NCBI GenBank assembly: GCA_022376515.1 | Contig: WTXI01000002.1 | Location: forward strand, 868,001 to 932,000 | Direction: 5' to 3' | DNA: 64,000 nucleotides | DNA from: Lactifluus volemus | Taxonomy: Eukaryota; Basidiomycota; Agaricomycetes; Russulales; Russulaceae | Shown: piece after piece, positions 48,417 through 59,484 of the stretch | Numbering within the stretch: the stretch's first letter is position 1 | How the letters are laid out: every line of letters starts with the position of its first letter | Made by a program: the position numbers and the translations under genes | The notes under the pieces: generated by a model | Told to the model about the DNA's origin: nothing | The model's input: the letters and a program-made list of their open reading frames with translations, nothing else | The model's database searches: none

Positions 48417-49499
48417 GAAAAAGGGATAGCAGCAATACTCTGCTGGGAAATTATTTGTACGTACTATATCTCATTGACTACAATGAGAGCAATCGGGATG
48501 GTTCCGCGCGCTGCGTGGGAGCTTGGACTGAGTGCTGCCAGTGAGTGGCAATCACTACGACACCGTCTCCCCGATTGTGACATCTTAAACCATGTGTTTA
48601 TATCTCCAATCCTCGCCAGATAATTGGTACAGACACATAAAGATGTTGCTCCTTGCCATGACCATCCTAGAATACATTTTCAGGATGACTATGGCAAGGG
48701 GCACTATCTATGTCTTTGCTCTCCCTTTTGTGCCAGCCACTTCCACCAACTGTTACCCTCCGAGTCACCTCCAAGGAGGTGAAATTTGGGACGTTCCAAA
48801 AGAAGTGTGACTTCAAGGTTTTATGATTGACGCTCCAAAGCCCAGTGTTGGTGTCACCCAGTGCTGGCGGACTGATGTCTATCTGGACAACTCGGAGTTG
48901 GGGGAAACGATTCAAAATACCCAACAATTTAAGTGAGTACTAGAAATGCCGAGTCGTAGGCCTATACATTGCGGCTTGCACACAACATGTGCCAGTGAAA
49001 AACATAAAGAATCTTATCACCTTCTTGTTTGTTACTTTGTTGCAAAATCTTGGCGTCGCGGAGACAAACGACATCTCAGTTGATGCTCGTCAAGAATGAT
49101 GCTGCATTGTTAACAAATAGTGAAATCTCGTGGCGACGATGATTATCCATGCCGAGCAAAAATTCTTTTTGGGCACCCTAGCGCTTTTCCCGCGACAGGT
49201 GAGTGATTCCACAAGTACGGCCATCTACGGTCTTTCGTCGTAATTTGAGGAGCACCCATCGCAGCTGCTTTCTTTCCTCCATGGGTCTTCCGTCGTGCCT
49301 GTTCCAGGGAAACTCCCTCACAAACCCCTGGTGTCGGAACAGTATAATGCAGTGCTCTGCTACAAGTACATGCCCGCCGAAGAGAGCAAGTGCAGCAACG
49401 GCACCATCATACGTGAAGCTAGTGTCGTAGTTGGTTTGCAGAAGGCTCGGGTAATAGTGTCCGGCGGGGGCAGTGTAATAGAGGTCAGTACCAGGCTAT
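48417..49499. other. Gene-poor stretch with a possible F-box/LRR-like remnant
   Basis: On the minus strand 48927-48667 reads LGILNRFPQLRVVQIDISPP and NFTSLEVTRRVTVGG, which resembles a leucine-rich stretch of mushroom F-box-like proteins; there is no F-box and no start. On the plus strand 49295-49520 is an unsupported frame. Otherwise nothing seen. Confidence 0.3.
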
Positions 49500-50150
49500 A
49501 TTGCCGTCCTTTTCCCACTTAACCATTGAACCGTTCTCTGTGGACGGCTGGCTCTATACATCGTCCTTGTTGTGACGCGTTGCACAGCGGTGAAAACCCG
49601 TGAGAAGGATGTACGCACAGAGGGGCTGGTATGGTTAGGGCAGACTCGGATAAGATGTTGGCACGTGTAGAAGTTGAAGAGGAAGACAATGAGGGCTGCT
49701 GTAGGAGAGTGTCGGTTGAGGCAGATAAGTGTATTGCGTATCAAGGTGGGTGGATGCAAAACGTGAGGACGTGGCCGCAGGCGTGGGGTTTACGTCCAAG
49801 TCGCAGGAGCGTCTGACAGCGGGCCCAGCATAGCTTCGGGTCTAGTGGTTGTAAAAGAAAGAATATTGGGCGAGACGGCGGTAGGTACTGATGTCGTTGG
49901 TGGAGCAGAAGACAGAGCGAAAAGCGGGGGACCGACCGACCGAAAGCGCAACGTTTTGACGCCACGGGCAAAGAATGCACGAATCCGGGCACCATCGTGA
50001 GGGGTGTAACGCGGCTTCTGAGTGATCCGGAGGTATCGACGGGCCCATTGTTGTAACATTGTTGCCAGCATGGCACAGGTAAGACTGATAGTCAAGCTCA
50101 AGAACCAGTGAGTTCACCCAGATGACGTAATTCGGGGGAGAGAAGGGCGG
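49500..50150 (-). pseudogene. DUF6535 membrane protein relic
   Basis: On the minus strand: WVNSLV then (other frame) LSLTISLTCAMLATMLQQWA, RRYLRITQKPRYTPHDGARI and RAFFARGVKTLRF (about 50130-49950). This is the DUF6535 hallmark (membrane helix, LQQWARRYL, RARIRAF). The following part, which in intact members is a membrane-helix pair and a PLS motif, survives only as scattered pieces in changing frames (ALIVFLFNFYTCQHL, PAPLCAYILLTGF; about 49700-49580). Neither the upstream signal nor the C-terminus is present. A decayed copy of a large mushroom family. Confidence 0.6.
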
Positions 50151-52260
50151 CGGGGTACAGTAGCTTCGTTCACGCGGGAGGACACGACGCGCTCGCACGT
50201 TTTCGAGAACGGCCGTACTGGCCCCCTAAGACTCCCGACCGCTCCATCCTCGATCGACCACGCCGACTAGGGGCCCATATCTGGAGGTGGGCGTGACTGT
50301 GACGCCGGGGTGGGGGTTAGGGGGGGTGAGAGGCCGGGTGCAGGGTTAGGTTAGGGAGGGTCAGTTCAATCTTCTCTCAATCAGTGTTCCATACAGTGCA
50401 CTAGTACAGACTTGTTCATATATAGACAGTCACATAGGCAGGCCATAAATGCTGAGTGAGGTTCACCATATTGTCCAGTACAACATAGTATGAATGAAGA
50501 GGATGTGATCAGCAGAGTGCCACGTCAGGGCTGCATCAGCAGCAGCAGGAAGAGGCCAAGTCCAAGTCCAAGTCCAAGTCCGAGTCTGGAAGTGGCAGGG
50601 AAGCGGTAGAGGGGAAGAGCCCGTGCCAAACACCGGTCGCAGGTGTCAGGCGCTCGGGCGGTCGCAACAGCGCCACCAGCACGATCCTGACGCCAAGGAC
50701 GTCAGCGTGGTGCGGGTGCGATGGACACGGAGGTGGTGGTGGTGGCGGCGGCAGAGGCAGAGAGAGGCAGAGGCAGAGGCAGAGGCAGGGACGAGGCCGT
50801 GACACACGCCGGTCGCAGGCGTCAGGCGCTCGAGCGGTCGCAATGGCGACGCCAGCGCGATCCTGATGCCAAGGACGTCGACGTGGTGCAGATGCAATGG
50901 ACATGGAGGTGGTGGTGGTGGCAGAGGCAGAGGGAGGAGAGGAGGAGGCAGAGGCAGAGGCAGAGGCAGAGGCAGAGGCAGAGGCAGAGGCAGAGGCAGA
51001 GGCAGAGGATGTCCCGACGCGCCGCGAGAGACAACGGCCGGAGGAGATGCGGCACGCAGAGAGAGAAAGAAGGGCACAATGCGCACGAGGGCAAGCGGCG
51101 GCCCTGATGGCATAGCGACGCCGATGCCGCAGGCATTGCCAGTAGGACGCGAGTGTACGCGAGAGAAAGAAAATAACACAAAAGTCAGCCTGAGAATCAA
51201 AAAAAAAAAAAAAGAACGAACGAACCTAGGACCGCGCTCGGCGACAGACGACGCGACCAACAGAGGGGCGGGCGGCTGGCGATGCACGCGTGGCGAGGAC
51301 GACGAGGCAAGACGACGCGAGGGCAGGAAAAAAAAGTCAACATGGTGCAAATATGAATAAACAACGCACCCGATCGATATGGGGGCAAGCCCAACCTCGA
51401 GGGGGCGCGACCCAAGTCAGGCGGGAGTCGGCCGATTTTACTCAGAATCTCGAGGGCGAAGGAGGGTTCGCCCCAGGCTTGCCAAGTCGAGGGGACGCTC
51501 GCCCAAGTCGAGGGGGCGCTTGCGAAGTCCGACACGGTGCCGCTTGCGTATGGCCAAAAATCGTGAATCAAAGTGGAACGTGCGTGACATGTGATCGCCC
51601 CGGGCCAGAAGGGGGGGCGTGACGCGGATTCACGATTCACGGGCGCCTGGCGGAGCGGGAAATTCACGCGACTTGGGATAAGACCTCCTCGTCTGAAATT
51701 TGGATTTTCTTAGATCTAATTTCTCCTCCCTCGGACCATAATAGAACTATTCTATCATATTTTCCGATCATTTTGATACCCCTCCGACCTTCATACGTTG
51801 ACATTTCGGCGAGATATACACATTCCGAATTTTTAGTTTTTTAAATTTATTTTCTATTTTGGGTGCTGTGCCAACTTATCTGAAAAATACAATAAACTGT
51901 ATGATAATGGCTACATTGACTTCAATTGTACAATTACGGCTATCTTGGACTTGCTCTGTTGACTTCACCTGTACGATAATACTGAACGTGAAATTCTTTT
52001 CTCGTTTTCTTTCCGACACTGTATTGTAACGATGCTGTACGCAAACGTGTATATTGAACTTCAAATAAAAAAAGCAAGCAAGGTCGCCGATGACAACGTC
52101 GGCATTTTCCTAGTACATAGGGCGCATCCATAAATAAATATGAGATTCAAAACAAGATCATATGACTAAGCTGCGGAGTTTGTCGGAGAAAAAAATGGCA
52201 ACTGTGCCAAGCTGTGCCTATCACGCCGTGATGCTGGTGCCAGGGGGTCCGATGGTAGGT
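50151..52260. repeat. GC-rich low-complexity block with minisatellites, then AT-rich stretch
   Basis: Contains (1) a direct duplication: 50634-50765 and 50809-50937 share GGTCGCAGG-GTCAGGCGCTCG..GATCCTGA-GCCAAGGACGTC and the GGTGGTGGTGG run; (2) a perfect hexanucleotide array GGCAGA x10 at 50947-51006 with shorter runs at 50750-50790; (3) AAGTCC repeats near 50558-50585; (4) a poly-A run 51199-51213; (5) tandem CCAAGTCGAGGGG-CGCT motifs at about 51482-51528. From 51690 the sequence turns AT-rich. Long frames here come from the repeats and are not genes. Confidence 0.7.
50947..51006. repeat. GGCAGA hexanucleotide microsatellite (10 copies)
   Basis: Perfect ten-unit array, open in all frames on both strands, giving artefactual AE, RQ, GR, LC, SA and PL dipeptide runs. 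Confidence 0.95.
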
Positions 52261-53200
52261 GGCGGTCTAAAACTTTGTCACCATACATTTCTTCCTCTTC
52301 CTCTCCTTCTCAAGGTGTCCCCTTAATATTGTCTCTGCTGCCCGTATACTCTCCACAGATATTCGTAAGTCACTTCCTGCCTTCTTCAGACCAGCATCAT
52401 TTCGGTCTTTTTTTTGGGCTGCAACTTCGATCAAGCTCTTTTAGCATGCCTCTCCTCCTTACCGCCACACTGCCACTGCTGTTGTCACCTGCCTCCCCTC
52501 TGGCCCTCCCATCTGCTGCTGTCACGAACAGGTCCGCGCCAGAGCAACCACAGCTCACTGCGAGCTGAAGCAGTTGCCTTCACAACGTGGGTGTTCCTCA
52601 AGGTATTTAGTGCACTGGGATACAATAGCTCGTGCCAGGGCAACACACAGCGCAAGCTAAAGGTGGGTCCGCTTTCTCCCTGCTGTCTCATTCAATGTTC
52701 ACCTCTCCCAGCCCAGCAAAAAGTTGTCAATGGATGTCACGAGCCTGCAGTGGAACGCTTACCTACTGAGCCGCCAACTTCGACAACCTCCTCTCAACCT
52801 CAGCATCTCCGTGCGAATCCTCCCTCCCCCGGCCGCTGCCGCCGCCGCCCCAATGCCCCCGCCTATTCCCCCCGGTACCACTGGTTACTGTGACTCACGG
52901 TGCGAGAAAATGCCAGACACGATCAATCCAAAGCGTGGGGCAACGCGTAGAAGTGGAACGAGAACATCGGATCGCTGTCGCAAATGGAGGAATGGTCCCC
53001 CGCCTCGACGTGGGCTTGCTCTCTCAACAAGTCATGAACACGGTCTCGGGTCACTCATTCCGAGTCCGCATCATTCGGAACGGCCGCGTCAGCACCAGCG
53101 GTAGTGGCGGCGGCCGAGGGAGCTGGGCATTTCGGCCAGGAGAAAAGTTCCTTATCGCCACGCCTCCTCGCCCTTTCTGCTGTTCAAGGTATTGTTGACA
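52261..53200 (+). other. Possible gene, not identified
   Basis: Plus-strand frames include a short secretory-looking start at 52446 (MPLLLTATLPLLLSPASPLA, 41 codons) and a 100-codon frame at 52890-53198 (VPRLDVGLLSQQVMNTVSGH, SFRVRIIRNGRVSTSGSGGG). They could be exons of one gene, but I recognise no family and no convincing splice set joins them. Confidence 0.25.
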
Positions 53201-54935
53201 AGCTGCGTACATGCTCTTCGAGTTGAGACGCGACCCGGGGAATGAGCCGCAAGAGGCGCCAGACCCCCGTATCTGGTTACCATATCTGTTTTGCTCTCCG
53301 CAGCCTCATGTTAGAGAGCCGCTCTTATGCGATGAGTAATTTATTCCTTTTCCCCACTCAGCAATGACGAGCTCACGGCGTTGTTTTTCTCTTTACGTAG
53401 TTATTCCATCTCGTTGTCGTGGCTGTCGATCAGGCTTATGCGCGGGCAATGTAGCTGTTGGCTCTTGGTATTCTGCCTCCCAAGCACGGCGCCTACTTGC
53501 ACCTCGTGGTTGGATTCCGCTCAGGTTTGCCATGACCTGGATGGGTTCGGAAACTCGCTCCAATGAGCAACACTCCTCGACACGTCTGTCAGGTCCTCGA
53601 AGTGTTTATACTGTTGACTGTACCATACATGTAAATCGTTTAAAAATGCACACAAAGCGTACGGTACACTGTGCAATTGTATATATCCAGTACTGTCACT
53701 GGACCGAAAAGAAATGTATTCAAATCGAAGGGACGTGAGAAATTCCTGCATAGGTGCCAATGGACTTTTCCGGACAGCGATGACAACTGAAGTAGTGTTG
53801 CCGCAAGTCCGGTGCTGCAGGTGAAAGTCGTACACAGTCAGGATTTGTCATCAACTCATATCTGTGGGAACGACAAGTGCATTCAGAGAACCCATGCCAC
53901 ATATGGAATTCCCACGTGGGCTTACAACCTTTTCGGCGTTTTGCCTTGATTTTCTGCGGTCCTCATCACGGGCCATGGGCGTTTATGGGCGTTTATGGAC
54001 AGGAACATTGTTGACGTGCATGGCTCAGGCTCTCACTGACAAACTTTGCCTCAGTCCTCCACTGCATGCGACTCAGTGCCCCCAATCTGTAGTGTGCTTG
54101 AATAGTCGCACAAGCGCCATTCAAGTAATGTATATAGGACATGTTTCCAGTAGATAATGCACCCACAACATGACAAACACCATGTTTTGTCGCAACGCAG
54201 CTTCCGAAATGTGGCGTGTGAATTAAACGGCCATCATGAGTCCTTACTGGCAACTCCCATGATGTGATAACTCGCTAGTGGTGTCAACTTGACGGTGCGA
54301 GTTACATTTGAGCTGTCAACTCGAGCAGCACCGGACCGGACCGCGGCAATACTAAACTGAAGATGTGAAGCGGAGGCTGTGGGAGAGGCTCGGGACGGAT
54401 TCCGGATCCGACCTGGCATACAACCCTGGGACCCCGGGCTTCATGATTTTGGACACATGTAACGTGTGGTAGAACGAGGGGAACGCGTGTACACTAATTG
54501 CTATTGGCGTCGGAGTGAGTGCGAGGTCGCCTATAATGCCAGTGCCTGCAATGCATGGGGCCCCTGAAGGCCTGAACGTTCACCAAGACGCCTGAACTTA
54601 AGTGCACTGACCCGATTTTTATCCGCATGAATTTGGACAAATTTTATCCGTTCTTGGGCTCAATTCTCAGTCTAGACACCATTTTTTATCCGCACCACAG
54701 ATCATAGGCATTAAAAAAAAAGTTTTTTTGGACAAAAATGATGAGTCGACTGGGCACGTAGCGGACTTTCCCATAGCCGTTTGGCCCGTGCGTAATGTCC
54801 TGACGACTGAGCGGCCCTAATATAGTATGGGGGTTCCGGGCAACGAAAGGGGAAGAAGCGCCGGGTGTCAGCGGAGTACTTAATGGAACCTCTGACACCT
54901 GTGTCGCTTTGTGAATTCCCATGACCAAGTGCCAG
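53201..54935. other. Gene-free stretch
   Basis: No supported gene on either strand. Contains GTAGTGTTGCCGC-AGTCCGGTG at 53792-53814, which recurs at 58151-58173, and an A/T hairpin-like tract AAAAAAAAAGTTTTTTT near 54712-54729. Confidence 0.4.
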
Positions 54936-54939
54936 CTCG

Positions 54940-55327
54940 CTTCGTCCACAATCCTGCCCACTGCCCAACTCGAGCCTCTGATCCTTTCCTTATGTTTTTA
55001 CGCTCTAGGCAATATAAAGGTGACTCATTTAGCCCACGATATGGCCTACTCCCAAAGCAAAATGACCAAGTGGAGGAGTGAAAGAATCTGTGTCAGTAAG
55101 ACATTACTACGCTTCCTTTCAAGTCTTGCTAACAGAAAAAATATGCATTCAGGCCTTACTGCACCCAAGACCGCAGGCGACAGGTGAAGTGTGGCGACCA
55201 GGAAGAATCATAACGAAAAAAATCAGATATTTACAACGGTACAGCCAATTCCCTCTGGTTTTAACTTCAGTAGTTGCCATCCACAATATGGATGACGCTG
55301 CGAAGGTGTTGTCGTTTGTCTGCAAGG
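54940..55327 (+). repeat. Inverted repeat, left arm
   Basis: Runs from CTTCGTCCACAATCCTGCCC to TTGTCTGCAAGG. It aligns throughout, with scattered substitutions and small indels, with the reverse complement of 57751-58135. Shared landmarks: CAATATAAAGGTGACTCATT, AGCCCACGATATGGCCTAC, GCCATCCACAATATGGATGA. No coding frame is shared, so the arms are probably two opposed copies of a non-coding transposable element or the long arms of a foldback element. Confidence 0.8.
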
Positions 55328-56454
55328 CAACACTGGGGGCAGGGAGTGTGGGAAATTCCTCTCCGGTTTGGTGAGTGTTGCATGTCCGCGTTGCATGACT
55401 AATGCTTCTCCACGTGAACGCTTTCCCCGTGACCTTCTCTTGATGTGACCGGGGGGAAGTTGATAACATCGAAGTTGCTCGGAGGCCTTCGGCTCCAAAC
55501 CTCAGTTTGGGGCTGTCGTATGCTCCGGAGATCACGGTGAGGATTTACGAAGACCGAACTGATCCGTCGAATGGACTGTGCTGGGTATGACGATGAGGCA
55601 CGTCAGCGCATAGATAAACCGAAAGAGCGATGGTGTAGGACACAGGTAAGGTGCTCACCGGATGGCCACTGGTCCCCCGGTTGTTGCGCGACCCCAATGA
55701 TAACTACCCTACACCAGATCTCGGCAAGTCATCGTCGTCGTCGGTTGCGCCATGGCCGGTCGCGCCATTCTCGAAACTTGAGATCACGTTTGGTCGTCTG
55801 GGCATTTCGGGGTTCTGTATGAGTTGACGCAGTAGGCCTGGGTTCCTGCGATCTGCGTCTGCGAAACAATCGGATGAAAGCCCGGAACCCTAAAAGGGAT
55901 CAATCCGTGTGCTTAGACCGACTTGAGATGACCATACATGTTATAGTCGGACGAATTTCCTCGGGCATGAGAAAGATTGTAGAAGAATGGAAATTTTTGG
56001 AGTATTATCTGGTAGAATGAGGATGAGGAAGGCAGGCTAAGAGGACGTCCTGGGACGGGGACGGGTTGAGGCAGGACTCCCTCGCAGGAGGAGAAAAATG
56101 CCGGCATTGATCACGTGACTTGCCTAGGTCAGTGCCTGAATACAGATTGTACGAGTTGAAACATTTTGGAGAGCAAGAAGGTTTCCCACCTATGTTTTGC
56201 CGATTATAACCTCAACACCATCTGGGCCGTGCACTGGTGGCTGTATACCCGACATGACAATGCAAACTCCCAAGCACAACCGTGAGAGGCGCTTGTCGAT
56301 GCTTACATTGGCGAGCATCAGACCATGTCCCCTGTCGTAATTGTAAACATCGGTTCATTCGCAATCATATATATGTAAATTAAAAAAATGGGTACTGGGA
56401 ATTATGATGCTATATGGCGATCTGAACCACGATGTATGTACCTTCCGCTCGAGT
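55328..56454. other. Interior of the inverted-repeat pair, left half
   Basis: No supported gene. Short frames only. Confidence 0.4.
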
Positions 56455-57180
56455 ATGGTAGTGCGGCTAGTCATGACCATTATCGCACTTACGATTCGCG
56501 CTCAACAAACAACAGATTCCTCTGAGGCATCGCGGCGCTCACGCTCGGCGTCTATATCATCTTACGGGGTCTAAACATTCCTCTGAATGTGCAGCCACAA
56601 CTCTTTGGGCTCTTCGCTCTGCTCTCGTCGGGACAGTGCCTGCATTATGTTGCCGCCCAGTCGCGTACGTGATGTACTGCCGTGCTAAGTTGCACACTCG
56701 TCCAGAGTCATTTTAGAGTCGACCTGTGGAGCGCGCTCGAGGTTGCATTTGTATTTGCTCTCCGCGTGAGTTGTCGAGTTGTGTCATATGTTGGTGCTGA
56801 TTGAGTGGGGGGGACGCACTATCAGTCTCCATACAGGTGCGGGACGCCCACAGGCAAGCTGGCGTGCGGTTTTCCGGATTTTGAGCTCGGCCCTGATGTC
56901 CCATCGCTCTCTCGTAAGTGCCGCAAAAAGCAAAGAGACATCGTTCAGCCATCGTTCAGTCAAGTCGTACCTCCATTTTTTGCGTATTTGAGACGCAATT
57001 CTACGAGATTTACAAGTACCGCGCCGTACTTGGCATCTCTCTCACCTTTATGACCATCAGCTACTTCGGCGGCATCCTCTCCAAGTCGCTCGCCCTTAAG
57101 CATCGCTTCGACGCGATAGCGGCAGTCACGTACTCAGGCTCTCTCGTCGTGGTTCGTTGTCTTGGGCACATTTGGTAGTG
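56455..57180 (+). pseudogene. PQ-loop membrane protein relic
   Basis: Plus-strand pieces in changing frames match the second half of mushroom PQ-loop (cystinosin/MTN3-like fold) proteins: NVQPQLFGLFALLSSGQCLH (about 56588-56650), LWSALEVAFVFALR (about 56725-56770), RAVFRILSSALMS (about 56863-56900), then QFYEIYKYRAVLGISLTFMT and ISYFGGILSKSLALKHRFDA, IAAVTYSGSLVV (about 56996-57150). The PQ motif itself reads TQ. There is a stop before LNIPL, and the end lacks the usual last helix, so it is a remnant. It lies between the two inverted-repeat arms. Confidence 0.55.
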
Positions 57181-57750
57181 TATCCTGATTATTTTCTCTA
57201 CCGAATGGGCTGTTGTTGACATCGTGGCTGTGTTAATCTGGAGAAGGTCATGGACGGCCTTTTATTGTTCCATGTGGTTGTGCTTGACCTCGCTGGTCAA
57301 TGGAATGGCCTTTCAATTTGACAAGTTACTAGTCTCTCGTTAGGTACGATTTTCAACCCGCGCGAGTAAACGTATCCAGATAGGGATGATCATTCCACAG
57401 CTACCTATACAGTAATGTCTGTGCTAGCGTAGAGCAGAGCGCCACTTTATCCAAGTTGCTTTGAATGGTCGACAGGGTAGCACAGTTATCAACCACCATC
57501 CATAACTTTGTTGGGTCCGTGTTACTTGTGTTGGTACATTAATTGACTTCCTGGTACAACGACTGGTATCACTCGTGAGAAAAGAGGTGACAACCTAAGA
57601 AACACCGCGATGATAGACGCCTCTAGGTCTGATCACTCCCTCAATGTCCTTGAGCGCAGCACAACTATGCGCGCACGCGACTCGATCCAGTCCATGCGGC
57701 ACACACCAAAACAGGGATGTATTCCCCGCCCCCATTGTTGCAGGGTCTGA
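57181..57750. other. Interior of the inverted-repeat pair, right part
   Basis: No gene supported. Confidence 0.4.
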
Positions 57751-58135
57751 CCTTGCAGACAAACGACAACACTGGCTTTGACCCTCGCAGCGTCATCCAT
57801 ATTGTGGATGGCAACTACGGAAGTCGAAGTCAGAGGAAATTGGCTATATGGTTGTAAATACCTGCTTTTTCATAACAATTCTTCCTGGCCGCCACGCCAC
57901 GCCTGCCGCCTGGTCTTGGGTGCATCTGGGCCTGAATGTATATTTTTTCTGTTAGCAAAACTTGAAAAGGAACGCAGGTCCTACTCATATTCTTTCACTC
58001 CTCCACTTGGTCGTCTTGCTTCGGGGCGTAGGCCATATCGTGGGCTAAATGAGTCACCTTTATATTGCCTAGGGCGTAAATATAAGGAGAGGTTCAGGGG
58101 TTCGAGTTGGGCAGTGGGCAGGATTGTAGACGAAG
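57751..58135 (-). repeat. Inverted repeat, right arm
   Basis: Reverse-complement partner of 54940-55327. The two arms enclose 2.4 kb. Confidence 0.8.
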
Positions 58136-58784
58136 TAAAGTGACCTGGTTGTAGTGTTGCCGCCAGTCCGGTGTCACACCGGTCCAACTCGCACACCACC
58201 CGTTTTTTTCTCAACTCGGACCGGACCGAAAAATCGAGTTCACACCGGTCCACCACGGTTGTGGAAGACTGCTTAGTAATACTTTCCCACTACACAGACG
58301 AGTCACGTGTTGACTCGAGTAGACCACGTGGAAGTAAATACCGCGTTATTAAAATATATATATGCAAGTGCTCGAACGGCTGTGCCGGTGCATGCAATTG
58401 TTGAGGCCTTGAGGACGTAGCTTGAATGTCCACAAACGTGGTTGTCGACCAAAAGGGTGTCAGTTCATCATTATCCAGACTTTTCACAAGCTATCGCACG
58501 CGGGCAGTCAAAGAAACTGGATGGTAGCAAAAATGATACTGAGACGAAAGCTACCACGACCAAAACTCCAAAGTCAAACACGTGTGTAGCCAAAGAACGC
58601 ACGGGGACTCCCAACGCAGACATCGCGCCCCCTGAGCCACGCACTGCTGCGTTTTCTATGTTCTACAAGTAAGAAAGACCTACAATTGCACAAACGCAAC
58701 TTTACCCTGGAAGAAGCGGGACCATAGACGGTCTTCGGAGCCTGCCGCCGCATCTTTCCAAACTCCAGACTCCAGAACACGTTG
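58136..58784. other. Gene-free stretch with C/G-rich half-repeats
   Basis: Contains CACACCGGTCC words in direct copies (58174-58186, 58231-58243) and the GTAGTGTTGCCGC motif shared with 53792. A short plus frame (58442-58672) is Lys/Thr-rich and not recognised. Confidence 0.4.
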
Positions 58785-59484
58785 TTAGTAATGGGGGACT
58801 GCCTTGTGGTGTACAGAGAGATGGTACTTGAGTTTTCTCTTCCCTTTAAGTTTAGCTTTACATTTAGAATGAGGACAGATTTGTGGGTCCGAGTGTACAT
58901 CATCCCGGTGACGATTGATGACCCCCGTTGATTTTGAGCCGAATTTTTTTCCACATTCAGGGCACCGATACTTCGAGTCCTGGCCCGTTTCAAGCACTAT
59001 ATCGTTGCTCAGCGCAACGGGGTATTCTGGAACCAAAATGGCAGTGTTTTGGTGAGCTTGAGATGTAACCTGAGATTGAGAGGACTCACCTTGCTGGGCT
59101 GGCGGAGTCATGGGGCCGTGGTTTGAGCCAGAAATTTGGGTAGGGAACGTTGGTGGTCCGTTGTTGTCCTCCCGTATACCGCGTCCGACAGCTACTAATG
59201 TCAGGATAAATCTCAGTTGGGAGTGATGCAAGTTGCTCACATAAGGGCACCGTAGGACATGGCTCAACATCAAGGGGCCTTGCCGTGTAGACTGCCGAAC
59301 ACGTGTAGACAAGATGCGGGTCATGTAGAAAAATACCCTGGTCATCTCTGATATCAGGATGTTGCGAAGGGAGAGCAGGACCCGCTAGTTGATAGGTCTC
59401 CACTGGTTCGCGAGGTTCGAAAGTTCCAGGTGGAACGAGAAAAAGATCACCATCTGGAAAGCCGTACAGGGGGAAGTCGTCCAT
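58785..59484 (-). CDS. C2H2 zinc-finger protein (third copy, divergent)
   Basis: Start ATG 59484 with an acidic, Pro-rich N-terminus: MDDFPLYGFPDGDLFLVPPG, then ALPSQHPDIRDDQGIF and EQLASLPTEIYPDISSC. After a frame change near 59190 (intron or indel) come PPTFPTQISGSNHGPMTPPA and a Gln/Ser-rich linker. The C-terminal fingers follow: KYRCPECGKKFGSKSTGVIN and RHRDDVH, then ICPHSKCKAKLKGKRKLKYH and LSVHH, ending AVPHY-stop at 58785. C-x2-C ... H-x4-H and a second C-x4-C ... H-x4-H fit two C2H2 fingers. Organisation (short acidic start, unordered linker, fingers at the very end) matches the genes at 10152 and 16111, although the linkers do not align. Likely a nuclear regulator; targets unknown. 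Confidence 0.65.

Noticed and set aside
50536..51360. Long open frames on both strands in the GC-rich block
   Set aside because: They come from GGCAGA and GGTGGT repeats that lack stops in every frame; dipeptide runs only.
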